The notes under the pieces: model-generated
Databases searched by the model: none
What the model saw: only the letters and a program-made list of their open reading frames with translations
What the model was told of the DNA's origin: nothing
Shown here: positions 25,375 through 33,552 of the stretch, one piece after another
Layout: every line of letters begins with the position of its first letter
How positions within the stretch are numbered: the stretch's first letter is position 1
Made by a program: the position numbers and the translations under genes
Assembly (NCBI GenBank): GCA_002389675.1
Contig: DGQF01000055.1
Span: 134,257-198,256 of the forward strand
Length of the DNA stretch: 64,000 bases
Direction: 5' to 3'
Source of the DNA: Gammaproteobacteria bacterium UBA4421
GTDB taxonomy: Bacteria; Pseudomonadota; Gammaproteobacteria; Pseudomonadales; Azotimanducaceae

Positions 25375-25589
25375 TTGCGCGAGGCCGGACGGTGGATGCG
25401 AAAGATCTTACCTCAGACGAGAGCAGTTGGCAGTTAGCCTAATAATGGCTGGTGGGTATTGTTGACGTCGAGTTCACGCAAGGCATGGCAAGTTGGTTAA
25501 ATCACGGGGGTGATAAGCAGGAGTCTCGCGCGATGTCGCGATGATCCTGCGGGTTCAAATAGCATCATAAAAGCACTTAAGAAAACGCT

Positions 25590-26111
25590 ATGTCTCGATC
25601 ATTGGTTCTCAATTTCGTAAGTTTCCAAGCATTGTGGTTCAGTTGTGTTGTGGGCGGGGGCGGACACGGTATGGTGTGGCTTGCGCTGGCCTCTCTGGTG
25701 CCAATCAGCATATTGACCTGGTATAGCCCAACAAGGTCAGCGGATGCGATCATTGCGCTATTGGCATTGGCCGCTGGGTTGATTATCGACAATATATGGG
25801 TTGTATTGGGCATTCTTGATTATCCCCACAACACGTTTGCTCCCTATTGGATTGCGATTCTTTGGGTGGGGTTGGGTCTAACTGTAAATCATTCAATGGC
25901 GCTGTTCCGCGATCACACGCTGGTAGGTTCTTTGGTGGTAGGGATCGCTGCACCGGTGACTTATTTGGCCGGAGAGCGCTTTGGTGCGGTGGTGGTAGCT
26001 GACTTGTCCGCCACGCCACTCATCTCAATCGTGTGGTTCCTAACCTTTTATGCGTTGTCCAAATTCTCTTTGTGGATGATCAGCAATGATGGGGGTGAGA
26101 CGGCATCGTAG
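25590..26111 (+). CDS. DUF2878 family membrane protein
   Basis: This 173-residue protein has five or so membrane segments and the landmarks of DUF2878: LNFVSFQALWFSCVVG at the start, DNIWVVLGILDYP, PYWIAILWVGLGLTVNHSM and PVTYLAGERFGA. The function is unknown; in other bacteria such genes often sit with lipid or photolyase-linked clusters, but no such neighbour is seen here. Confidence 0.75.
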   Translation: MSRSLVLNFVSFQALWFSCVVGGGGHGMVWLALASLVPISILTWYSPTRSADAIIALLALAAGLIIDNIWVVLGILDYPHNTFAPYWIAILWVGLGLTVNHSMALFRDHTLVGSLVVGIAAPVTYLAGERFGAVVVADLSATPLISIVWFLTFYALSKFSLWMISNDGGETAS

Positions 26112-26206
26112 CTTTTTCTCTTTGCGCTTCAGGTGGTACGCTTGTGGCATTAACCGGCAGAGGTGGACGATAGAAATGCCCGATTCGCATCTGAGTACAG
26201 ACTGAC

Positions 26207-27538
26207 TTGGCCGGCTCACCATTACCGGTGGATGACCTTCCCAATGGCCGATTGAAGCGCAAGGGTGGATTGCGTGCGAAGTTAGTGCGCGTTTACGTGC
26301 TGCAAGTGTCATTTATCAGTATTGCTGCGTTGATTGGATTGTCGATGACCTACTTAATTGTGGTGAACGTATTATCCCGAGAGGCGTTGGTAAAGGAATC
26401 GGTTTATTTTTGGGATAAATTAGCGAACAACCCAGAGCACCAGCTGCCTGATGTGGCAAATATGGTGGGTTATTTGTCGGTGGGGGAAGATTTGTCGGCT
26501 GTCCCAGTGAAATTGCGTAGTCTGCGCGATGGTTTTGGCCGTGCGGAGCAAGCGCAGGGCGCACCGCTGGTATTTGTTAGCCGCCGCGATGACAAAACAC
26601 TCTACCTTGTATTGGCGGAAACGCGGATTGCAGATCTGGTGTTCTACTTTGGCCTAGCGCCGCTGGCCACGGTGCTGCTGGTGGTCTATGGCTTGTTTTT
26701 TGTGTCCTATCGCTTGTCGCATCAGGCAATTTCTCCGCTGTTGAATTTAGCGCAAACGTTGGAAGATTTTGACTTCAGGTCAAATCAGCCACTGGTGGTG
26801 CCTGTTACGCCAGAGGGGGTGGATCGCGAGACCGGGCTAATGGTCGAGGCGCTGCAAACCTTTGGATCTCGATTGGAACAGTTTATTGAGCGGGAACGAA
26901 CGTTTACCCGGGATGCTGGCCACGAATTGCGAACGCCTATTGCGGTCATGAAGGGGTCGCTGGATATCCTTGAAAATCGGACCGATCGCCCGATTCAGGA
27001 CGTCAAAGTGCATGCGCGCATGCGTCGGGTGGTCAAAGACATGGAAACGTTGCTAGAGACGCTTTTGCTTTTAGCGCGTGAGGAAGACGTTTATGCGAGC
27101 GATAACAGTACCAATGTCAATCAGGTCATCGCTGAGGAAGTGGAATTGCTGCAAGAATTTGCGGAGCTTCAGGGCAATCGCATTGATTGGATTGAGGGTG
27201 CGGATGCGCACTGCGCTGCCAAGCCGCGAGTGCTGGGAATCATTATGAGTAACCTTATCCGCAATGCGCTGACCTACACCCAAAACGGTACGGTGACAAT
27301 CTGTGTCGAGCGTGAGTTTGTTGCGGTCAGGGATACCGGTATCGGTATGAGTGATGATGAGATGGACAAGATATTCACGGCTTTTTATCGTAGCGAGGCG
27401 GCCAAGTCGTCTGGTCATGGCCAGGGTTTGGGGCTAGCGTTGGTGCGACGTCTGGTTCAGCAGCTGGGCTGGACAGTTGAGGTGAGTAGTCAAGAGCAGG
27501 TCGGAACCGAATTCAAGGTTTGGTTTGACGCGCCCTAA
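26207..27538 (+). CDS. Sensor histidine kinase
   Basis: The 443-residue protein has two membrane helices (about 31-54 and 146-168) bounding a periplasmic sensor of about 90 residues, a HAMP-like segment, the H-box FTRDAGHELRTPIAVMKG with phospho-accepting His 239, an N-box NLIRNALTYTQNG, and ATP-binding DTGIGM and GQGLGLALV. The periplasmic part contains MVGYLSVGEDLSAVP and matches no domain I recognise. It faces its probable partner regulator tail-to-tail with a 4-nt overlap (27535-27538), an uncommon arrangement. The start is TTG 26207. Confidence 0.9.
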   Translation: MAGSPLPVDDLPNGRLKRKGGLRAKLVRVYVLQVSFISIAALIGLSMTYLIVVNVLSREALVKESVYFWDKLANNPEHQLPDVANMVGYLSVGEDLSAVPVKLRSLRDGFGRAEQAQGAPLVFVSRRDDKTLYLVLAETRIADLVFYFGLAPLATVLLVVYGLFFVSYRLSHQAISPLLNLAQTLEDFDFRSNQPLVVPVTPEGVDRETGLMVEALQTFGSRLEQFIERERTFTRDAGHELRTPIAVMKGSLDILENRTDRPIQDVKVHARMRRVVKDMETLLETLLLLAREEDVYASDNSTNVNQVIAEEVELLQEFAELQGNRIDWIEGADAHCAAKPRVLGIIMSNLIRNALTYTQNGTVTICVEREFVAVRDTGIGMSDDEMDKIFTAFYRSEAAKSSGHGQGLGLALVRRLVQQLGWTVEVSSQEQVGTEFKVWFDAP

Positions 27539-28236
27539 TCGCCTGGTTCGTCGTCTACCATGCAGAAACCACGCCCCGGTAAAGTAGCAATGAGCGGACG
27601 ATCGAACGGTTTGTCCACAATGCGCCTGAGATTGTAAACGTGACTGCGCAAAGCATCAGAATCGGGCACCTCGTCCCCCCAGATTTCCTTTTCGAGTTCT
27701 CTTCGCGAGACTACCGCGGGTGATTTGCGCATCAAAACCCGCAGAATTTCAAACGAACGTGGGGAGAGGCTAAGCCGTTTGCCAGCACGAATGGCGATCT
27801 CCCGTTCGGTGTCCAGTTGGAGGTCCCCCACTGTAAAAATGGTTTCTGATACGTCTCCTTTATCTCTGCGAATGAGAGCCTCAATACGCACCGCCAATTC
27901 CGGTAACTCAAACGGCTTCACCAGATAATCGTCGGCGCCGACCTCAAAGCCCTGAATCTTGTCGCTGAGTTGATCTCTGGCGGTGAGCATGATGATCGGT
28001 GTGCTTTTACGGGCTTCCTTGCGCAGATGCCTGCACACTTCCAGACCGTCGGCGCCAGGTAAGTTGATGTCCAAGACAATGACGTCAAAGTCTTCTTCTG
28101 TGGCAAATTGTATCGCGCTGATGCCGTCGGCGGCGTAATCCACGGTGTAGCCTTGGGATTCTAAGAATAAACCTACGGTCTCCGCGAGGTCTCGATGATC
28201 TTCGACGAGAAGTATGGTTCTGGAGCCTTGTTTCAT
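27535..28236 (-). CDS. OmpR/PhoB-family response regulator
   Basis: The 233-residue protein has a receiver domain (acidic Glu 12 and Asp 13, phospho-acceptor Asp 56 in VIVLDINLPG, Thr 85, Lys 107 in LVKPF) and a C-terminal winged helix (RLSLSPRSFEILRVLMRK ... DALRSHVYNLRRIVDKP). It probably works with the histidine kinase encoded convergently beside it. Its target genes are unknown. It diverges from the aminotransferase gene at 28401, a possible target. Confidence 0.92.
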   Translation of the reverse strand: MKQGSRTILLVEDHRDLAETVGLFLESQGYTVDYAADGISAIQFATEEDFDVIVLDINLPGADGLEVCRHLRKEARKSTPIIMLTARDQLSDKIQGFEVGADDYLVKPFELPELAVRIEALIRRDKGDVSETIFTVGDLQLDTEREIAIRAGKRLSLSPRSFEILRVLMRKSPAVVSRRELEKEIWGDEVPDSDALRSHVYNLRRIVDKPFDRPLIATLPGRGFCMVDDEPGD

Positions 28237-28400
28237 GATCTATCAACCGTCTGACGATGAGTCAAGTTTAGGCTTTTGGGTGATCATAGCAATGTGAATT
28301 CTCATCTGTGGCGTCGATACTTGTGCTTCTGGGTTAAATTCTGTCATTCCCTACTGGCGCGTGCGCAGGCCAAGTGTAAGACTAGCGGTTTTGACGGCAA

Positions 28401-29756
28401 GTGGGATACGTTAGCGTGGCGGAACTTTTTCACGAAACAGGTGCATCGGGATGGGCAAATTCTTCAGCATATTGGATGCCCTATACCGCGCGTAATGGCT
28501 TTAATCGCGATCCGCGAATGATAAAGGGTGCGCGAGGTTGTTATTTTATCAGTGATGACGACCGACAGATTTTTGACGGATTATCAGGGCTTTGGTGCTG
28601 TGGATTTGGGCATAATCGTGCGGAGATCGCCGAGGCCGTTAACCGTCAGCTACAGGTTCTAGATTATAGCCCGGCGTTTCAATATGGTCACCCAAGCGTA
28701 TTTAAACTCGCTGATCGTTTGACGCAAATTGCGCCTGCCTCTTTAAACCACGTGTTTTTCACCAATTCGGGCTCTGAGAGTGCGGATACGTCGTTAAAAC
28801 TAGCTCGGGCTTACTGGCGTATGCGTGGGCAGCCCAGCAAAACGCGCTATATTGGCCGTATCAAGGGCTACCATGGTGTCAACTTTGCGGGTACCAGTCT
28901 GGGTGGCATTGGTGCAAACAGAAGATTGTTCGGCCACCTTGCTGATGCCGATCACCTGCCCCATACGTTGCGTGTTGAAGATGCATTCACTCGAGGGCAG
29001 CCGCAAGGTGGTGAAGAATTGGCCGACCATCTCGAGCAGCTGGTAATGCTGCATGATGCCTCAAATATCGCTGCTGTGATTGTGGAACCGATGTCAGGCT
29101 CGGCAGGTGTTATTGTGCCGCCATCAGCCTATCTGGCGCGGTTGCGGGCGCTGTGTGACAAACACGATATTTTGCTGATTTTTGATGAGGTGATCACGGG
29201 TTTTGCGCGCACCGGTGGGGCTTTTGGTGCAGACACGTTTGGCGTCATACCGGATATGATGAATTTGGCTAAGGCGCTCACCAATGGGGTTATTCCGATG
29301 GGCGCAGTTCTGACAAACGATGAAATTTACGACGCATTTGTTGATGAACAACAGCCCGACCATATGATCGGCATGCCGCACGGCTATACCTATTCCGGTC
29401 ATCCTGTTGCTTGTGCGGCGGCGCTTGCGGCTTTGGATATTTTTGAGCAAGACGACATGGTCGGTAGAGCGCAGCGTATGGCGCCATTGTTGGAAGAAAC
29501 CCTTCATCAGTTGAAAGGACTGCCGTATATCACTGATATACGCAATGTGGGTATGGCTGGCGCACTGCAGATTGCGCCACGCGATGCTGATCCGCTGGTG
29601 AGGCCTTATGAGTTGGGTGTGCGTTGTTTTGCCGAGGGGCTATATGTGCGCTGGGGAGGGGACACGTTACAGTTCGCGCCTCCGTTGACATGTACGTCAA
29701 ATGATCTGGAAAGGATGGGTGATGTACTCAAAAAAGTATTTCGCACGCTCAAATGA
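28401..29756 (+). CDS. Class III (omega) aminotransferase
   Basis: The 451-residue PLP enzyme has FFTNSGSESADTSLKLAR (PLP phosphate loop), GYHGVNFAGTSLGG, VEPMSGSAGVIVPP, LIFDEVITGFARTG (Asp that binds the PLP ring nitrogen) and NLAKALTNGVIPMGAV (Schiff-base Lys). It is closest to beta-alanine:pyruvate and related omega-amino acid transaminases; the substrate is inferred only in general terms. The start is GTG 28401; GTG 28416 is an alternative. A hairpin at 29814-29848 follows and may end this transcript too. Confidence 0.88.
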   Translation: MGYVSVAELFHETGASGWANSSAYWMPYTARNGFNRDPRMIKGARGCYFISDDDRQIFDGLSGLWCCGFGHNRAEIAEAVNRQLQVLDYSPAFQYGHPSVFKLADRLTQIAPASLNHVFFTNSGSESADTSLKLARAYWRMRGQPSKTRYIGRIKGYHGVNFAGTSLGGIGANRRLFGHLADADHLPHTLRVEDAFTRGQPQGGEELADHLEQLVMLHDASNIAAVIVEPMSGSAGVIVPPSAYLARLRALCDKHDILLIFDEVITGFARTGGAFGADTFGVIPDMMNLAKALTNGVIPMGAVLTNDEIYDAFVDEQQPDHMIGMPHGYTYSGHPVACAAALAALDIFEQDDMVGRAQRMAPLLEETLHQLKGLPYITDIRNVGMAGALQIAPRDADPLVRPYELGVRCFAEGLYVRWGGDTLQFAPPLTCTSNDLERMGDVLKKVFRTLK

Positions 29757-29813
29757 GTTTTGGAGAAATAAGCGGGCTGTGCTGCAGTTTGAACTTCGGG
29801 TAAAACAACAAAA

Positions 29814-29848
29814 AGGGCCGGTAGATGACTCCCGTCAAAACCGACCCT
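29814..29848 (-). terminator. Intrinsic terminator of a minus-strand mini-transcript (possibly bidirectional)
   Basis: On the minus strand AGGGTCGGT pairs with ACCGGCCCT (9 bp, one G-U wobble) around a 17-nt loop and is followed by TTTTTGTTGTTTT, a classical intrinsic terminator. On the + strand the same stem is followed by CTCTTTTG and could end the aminotransferase transcript. Confidence 0.75.
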
Positions 29849-29854
29849 CTTTTG

Positions 29855-29877
29855 CTCGTTGTTGGACCAACTACGAG
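29855..29877 (-). promoter_or_regulatory. Second hairpin between the mini-ORF and the terminator
   Basis: CTCGTTGTTGG (29855-29865) and CCAACTACGAG (29867-29877) pair at 10 of 11 positions. The mini-ORF stop codon lies inside one arm, so a ribosome finishing the peptide would cover part of the stem. That is how translation-coupled attenuators are built. Confidence 0.5.
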
Positions 29878-29909
29878 AGCTGACCCCCGGAACTCGCAAT
29901 AAATATCAT
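29871..29909 (-). CDS. Twelve-codon mini-ORF with an extreme Shine-Dalgarno
   Basis: ATG 29907-29909 starts MIFIASSGGQLS, with TAG at 29871. Just upstream on the minus strand TAAGGAGGTGATC (29923 to 29911) is fully complementary to the conserved 3' end of 16S rRNA, with AGGAGG 6 nt from the ATG. A hairpin and an intrinsic terminator follow. No gene is read from this strand downstream (only the antisense of the aminotransferase 3' end), so this is a free-standing mini-transcript rather than a normal leader. It could encode a small peptide or be a small RNA. I know of no family. Confidence 0.45.
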   Translation of the reverse strand: MIFIASSGGQLS

Positions 29910-30052
29910 TGATCACCTCCTTATATTATCTCTTGTTGATGTTTGAGTATGGCGTTCTGCGTATATTTTGCAATCGTCGCCGTTGAATAATTGTCTAACC
30001 TTTGGCAATTGCGTAACGTGCAGCACCAAATGAGTTAAAAACAGGAGACATC

Positions 30053-30829
30053 ATGCAATTGAAAGGCAAAGTTGCGGCGATTACAGGCGGCACTGCGGGC
30101 ATCGGTTTAGGCATTGCCAAAGCGTTTTTAGCCGAAGGAGCGCGTGTGACACTGATGGCGAGAAATCAGACCAAAGCAGAGCAAGTGCTGGAGGGTTTAG
30201 ATGCTGGTGACCGCTGTGTCTTTTTCCCCGGTGACGCGATGTCGCAAAGTGATGTCGAAAGTTTCATCGATCAAACGGTTAGCCATTGTGGCCGAATTGA
30301 TATTTTGGTGAACAATGCCGGCGGCGCGAGCGATTTGCAGCCGCTGGTTGATTTGTCAGATCAAGCGTTTGATGAAGCCATGAAATGGAATGTGTACTCC
30401 ACCTTTTGGGCAATGCGTCGAGCATTACCTCCGATGCTGGCGCAGTCTTGGGGTAGGATCATTAATATTTCGTCCACCGAGGGTAAGGTCGGCAAGCCCG
30501 TGTTTACCGCTTACTCCACGGCCAAACATGCGGTTAACGGCATGACTAAAGCAGTTGCTAAGGAGGTTGGTGCCCAAGGGGTTACCGTTAATGCCATCTG
30601 CCCCGGATTAGTGATTACCGATATCATTAAGGCCACCGGCCCGGCAACCGCAGAATCTATGGGGATGAGTTTTGAGGAAATGGTTGCTCTATTCTCACAG
30701 GAGTCGGCCATCAAGCGCCCCAATACGGTCGAAGAAGTTGCCGCAATGGCAGTTTTGTTGGCGTCGGATGCCGGTGCTGGCATCACGGGCAGTGCGCTCA
30801 GTGTAGATGGTGGCACAGCACCTTACTGA
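30053..30829 (+). CDS. SDR family oxidoreductase
   Basis: The 258-residue classical short-chain dehydrogenase has TGGTAGIG (NAD(P) loop), DILVNNAGGA, the catalytic Ser in INISSTEG, Y-S-T-A-K (Tyr and Lys), and a C-terminal SVDGGTAPY. The substrate is unknown; context with methylmalonyl-CoA mutase suggests 3-hydroxyacyl chemistry. It starts at ATG 30053 behind AGGAGA. Confidence 0.85.
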   Translation: MQLKGKVAAITGGTAGIGLGIAKAFLAEGARVTLMARNQTKAEQVLEGLDAGDRCVFFPGDAMSQSDVESFIDQTVSHCGRIDILVNNAGGASDLQPLVDLSDQAFDEAMKWNVYSTFWAMRRALPPMLAQSWGRIINISSTEGKVGKPVFTAYSTAKHAVNGMTKAVAKEVGAQGVTVNAICPGLVITDIIKATGPATAESMGMSFEEMVALFSQESAIKRPNTVEEVAAMAVLLASDAGAGITGSALSVDGGTAPY

Positions 30830-30914
30830 TCGACCGCGCAGTTGGGGTGTTGATCGTAGTCAGGCCATTTGCCGACAGGTACAATAGTCGGCTTATTGGC
30901 GACGAGATACAAAC

Positions 30915-33053
30915 ATGGCGGATGATGCATACACACAATGGCAAGCGCGTGCCAGGAAAGAGTTGCGAGGCACGCCACTTGAGGATTTGACGTGGGTTAG
31001 CCCTGAAGGCATTCCAATAAAACCCCTCTACACGGAAGCGGATTTAGAGGATATTGCGCATACTCGGTCGCTCCCCGGGGTGGCTCCATTTGTTCGTGGG
31101 CCGCGCTCAACAATGTATACCAATCGGCCTTGGACCATTCGCCAGTATGCGGGCTTTTCTACGGCGGAAGAGTCAAACGCTTTTTATCGCCAGAATCTTG
31201 CTGCCGGCCAAAAGGGCCTGTCGGTGGCGTTTGACTTGGCAACACACCGTGGATTCGACTCCGATCATCCGCGAGTTGTTGGTGACGTCGGCATGGCAGG
31301 CGTGGCTATTGATTCTGTTGAGGATATGAAAATCCTCTTTAAAGGAATTCCACTTGACGAAATGTCAGTGTCGATGACCATGAACGGTGCCGTGCTGCCT
31401 GTCCTGGCGGGTTATGTGGTTGCGGCTGAAGAGCAGGGTGTGGCGCAAAAAGATCTGGCGGGCACGATCCAAAACGACATCCTTAAAGAGTTTATGGTCC
31501 GCAATACATTCATTTATCCGCCTGCCAGTAGCATGCGTATTGTGGCGGACATCATCGGCTATACAGCCGAGCATATGCCCAGATTCAACTCCATTTCTAT
31601 TTCTGGATACCACATGCAGGAAGCCGGCGCGAATGCGGTGCAAGAGGTTGCCTTTACCCTAGCTGACGGGGTTGAGTATGTTCGAGCGGCTTTGGCGACG
31701 GGCCAAGCGGTTGATAAATTTGCGCCGCGCCTGTCGTTTTTCTTTTGTATTGGCATGAATTTTTTTATGGAGGTCGCCAAGCTACGAGCTGCGCGTATCC
31801 TCTGGCACGAGTTGATGTCTCAATTTTCGCCGGAAAATCCCGCGTCTCTAATGTTGCGCACCCACTGTCAGACGTCAGGTGTTTCGTTGCAAGAGCAAGA
31901 CCCCTATAACAATGTGGTGCGCACTACGATAGAAGCGATGGCGGCTGTATTGGGGGGTACTCAAAGCCTGCACACCAACGCCTTGGACGAAGCGATTGCG
32001 CTGCCGACGCCGTTTTCGGCCCGTATCGCGCGTAATACTCAGATTATTTTGGCTGAGGAAAGTCAGATTACGCGGACTATTGACCCCTTGGGAGGAAGTT
32101 ATTATGTCGAAAGCCTGACGGCTTCGATTGTTCAGCATGCACGAAAGTTGATTAACGAAGTTGAGGCGATGGGTGGAATGACCAAAGCGGTCATTTCAGG
32201 TATGCCAAAGCAGCGAATTGAAGAAGCCGCCGCTCAAAGACAGGCTCGGGTAGAGCGGGGCGAGGACGTCATCGTTGGTGTGAATAAGTATCAGCTTGAT
32301 CAAGAGGATGGTGATCTTGATGTCATGGCTGTGGACAACGTTAAAGTGCGTGAGGCGCAGCTGCGCCGCCTTAGCGAGGTCCGGGCCAGCCGCGATGAGA
32401 CTATGGTGCAGGCGTCAATGGATGCGTTGACCAAAGCAGCAGCTGAAAATTCAGGCAACTTGATGGCCCTTTCAATTGAGGCAACGCGCAATCGTGTGAC
32501 GGTTGGTGAGTTGTCATACGCATTAGAGAAGGTGTACCAGCGGCACGAACCGGTGGCCAAAATGACGCCTGGGGTTTATGCGGAGAGCTATGGGGACGAT
32601 CCCGCTTTCAATAAAGTGCGTGACGAAATTAAGGTGTTTACCGATATTGAGGGCAAGGCTCCCAGTATCTTGGTGGTGAAAATGGGTCAAGATGGGCACG
32701 ACCGTGGTGCCAAGGTGATCTCCAATGCGTTTGGCGATTTTGGCTTTGATGTCAGCATGGGCAGCCTGTTTCAGACACCCGCTGAGGCGGCTAAACAAGC
32801 CAAAGTGGAAGGCGTCCAGGTTGTGGGGGTATCGACGCTGGCCGGTGGACATAAGTCGTTAGTGCCGGAAATGATTGAATTGCTGAAAGCCCAAGGGATG
32901 GATGATGTGGTTATTGTGGTTGGCGGTGTAGTGCCGCAACAGGATTACCAAGCCCTTTATGATGCGGGTGTCCACGCAATTTTCGGGCCGGGAAGTAATA
33001 TTCCTGATGCCGCAAGTCGGATATTGCAGCTGATACCCGGAAGAAATAGATAA
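30915..33053 (+). CDS. Methylmalonyl-CoA mutase, full-length catalytic and B12-binding subunit
   Basis: The 712-residue protein has the TIM-barrel catalytic part ([61 protein letters not shown]) and a C-terminal cobalamin domain with [10 protein letters not shown], where His 595 is the cobalt ligand. It converts methylmalonyl-CoA to succinyl-CoA. The epimerase gene follows 22 nt downstream and the two propionyl-CoA carboxylase genes face it, so all catalytic steps from propionyl-CoA are present. The G-protein chaperone of the mutase (MeaB/ArgK) is not in the window. Confidence 0.95.
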   Translation: MADDAYTQWQARARKELRGTPLEDLTWVSPEGIPIKPLYTEADLEDIAHTRSLPGVAPFVRGPRSTMYTNRPWTIRQYAGFSTAEESNAFYRQNLAAGQKGLSVAFDLATHRGFDSDHPRVVGDVGMAGVAIDSVEDMKILFKGIPLDEMSVSMTMNGAVLPVLAGYVVAAEEQGVAQKDLAGTIQNDILKEFMVRNTFIYPPASSMRIVADIIGYTAEHMPRFNSISISGYHMQEAGANAVQEVAFTLADGVEYVRAALATGQAVDKFAPRLSFFFCIGMNFFMEVAKLRAARILWHELMSQFSPENPASLMLRTHCQTSGVSLQEQDPYNNVVRTTIEAMAAVLGGTQSLHTNALDEAIALPTPFSARIARNTQIILAEESQITRTIDPLGGSYYVESLTASIVQHARKLINEVEAMGGMTKAVISGMPKQRIEEAAAQRQARVERGEDVIVGVNKYQLDQEDGDLDVMAVDNVKVREAQLRRLSEVRASRDETMVQASMDALTKAAAENSGNLMALSIEATRNRVTVGELSYALEKVYQRHEPVAKMTPGVYAESYGDDPAFNKVRDEIKVFTDIEGKAPSILVVKMGQDGHDRGAKVISNAFGDFGFDVSMGSLFQTPAEAAKQAKVEGVQVVGVSTLAGGHKSLVPEMIELLKAQGMDDVVIVVGGVVPQQDYQALYDAGVHAIFGPGSNIPDAASRILQLIPGRNR

Positions 33054-33075
33054 TATTGATCTGTAGGAGTAGGGA

Positions 33076-33489
33076 ATGATTGGACGATTGAACCATGTGG
33101 CCATTGTTGTGCCGGATTTGGCTGCGGCCGCATTGATGTACGAAACCGCCTTGGGTGCAACCGTTACGCCTCCCAAAGCGTTGCCTGAGCATGGTGTAAC
33201 CACCGTTTTTGTGGAATTGCCGAATACCAAAATCGAGCTTTTGCATCCGCTGGGAGACGATTCGACGATACAGAAATTCTTAGATAACAATCCTAGCGGT
33301 GGGATGCATCACGTCTGTTATGAGGTGGAAGATATTCATGCGGCGATCGCCCACCTAGTGGGGCAGGGTGCGCGCGTGCTCGGTGACGGGCAACCAAAGC
33401 CGGGAGCCCATGGTTTGCCGGTGGTCTTTTTGCATCCAAAAGATTTCTGCGGCACATTGGTGGAACTGGAGGAAGTCAAGGCGGCTTAA
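33076..33489 (+). CDS. mce: Methylmalonyl-CoA epimerase
   Basis: The 137-residue glyoxalase-fold protein starts MIGRLNHVAIVVPDL and has metal-ligand His and Glu residues in LNHVAI, GGMHHVCYEV and GTLVELEEV, at the spacing of methylmalonyl-CoA epimerases. It interconverts the S and R forms so that carboxylase product can enter the mutase. A good GGAG Shine-Dalgarno precedes ATG 33076, and it is cotranscribed with the mutase. Confidence 0.92.
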   Translation: MIGRLNHVAIVVPDLAAAALMYETALGATVTPPKALPEHGVTTVFVELPNTKIELLHPLGDDSTIQKFLDNNPSGGMHHVCYEVEDIHAAIAHLVGQGARVLGDGQPKPGAHGLPVVFLHPKDFCGTLVELEEVKAA

Positions 33490-33519
33490 CGGCAGCTATT
33501 CAGGGCATCACATAAGCGT

Positions 33520-33544
33520 CGAGCCGGTATTTATCGCCGGCTCG
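33520..33544. terminator. Hairpin between the convergent epimerase and carboxylase genes
   Basis: Perfect 8-bp arms CGAGCCGG/CCGGCTCG with a 9-nt loop sit in the 63-nt gap between two converging genes, where a two-way terminator is expected. There is no clear T-run on either side. Confidence 0.5.
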
Positions 33545-33552
33545 TCCCAGGT

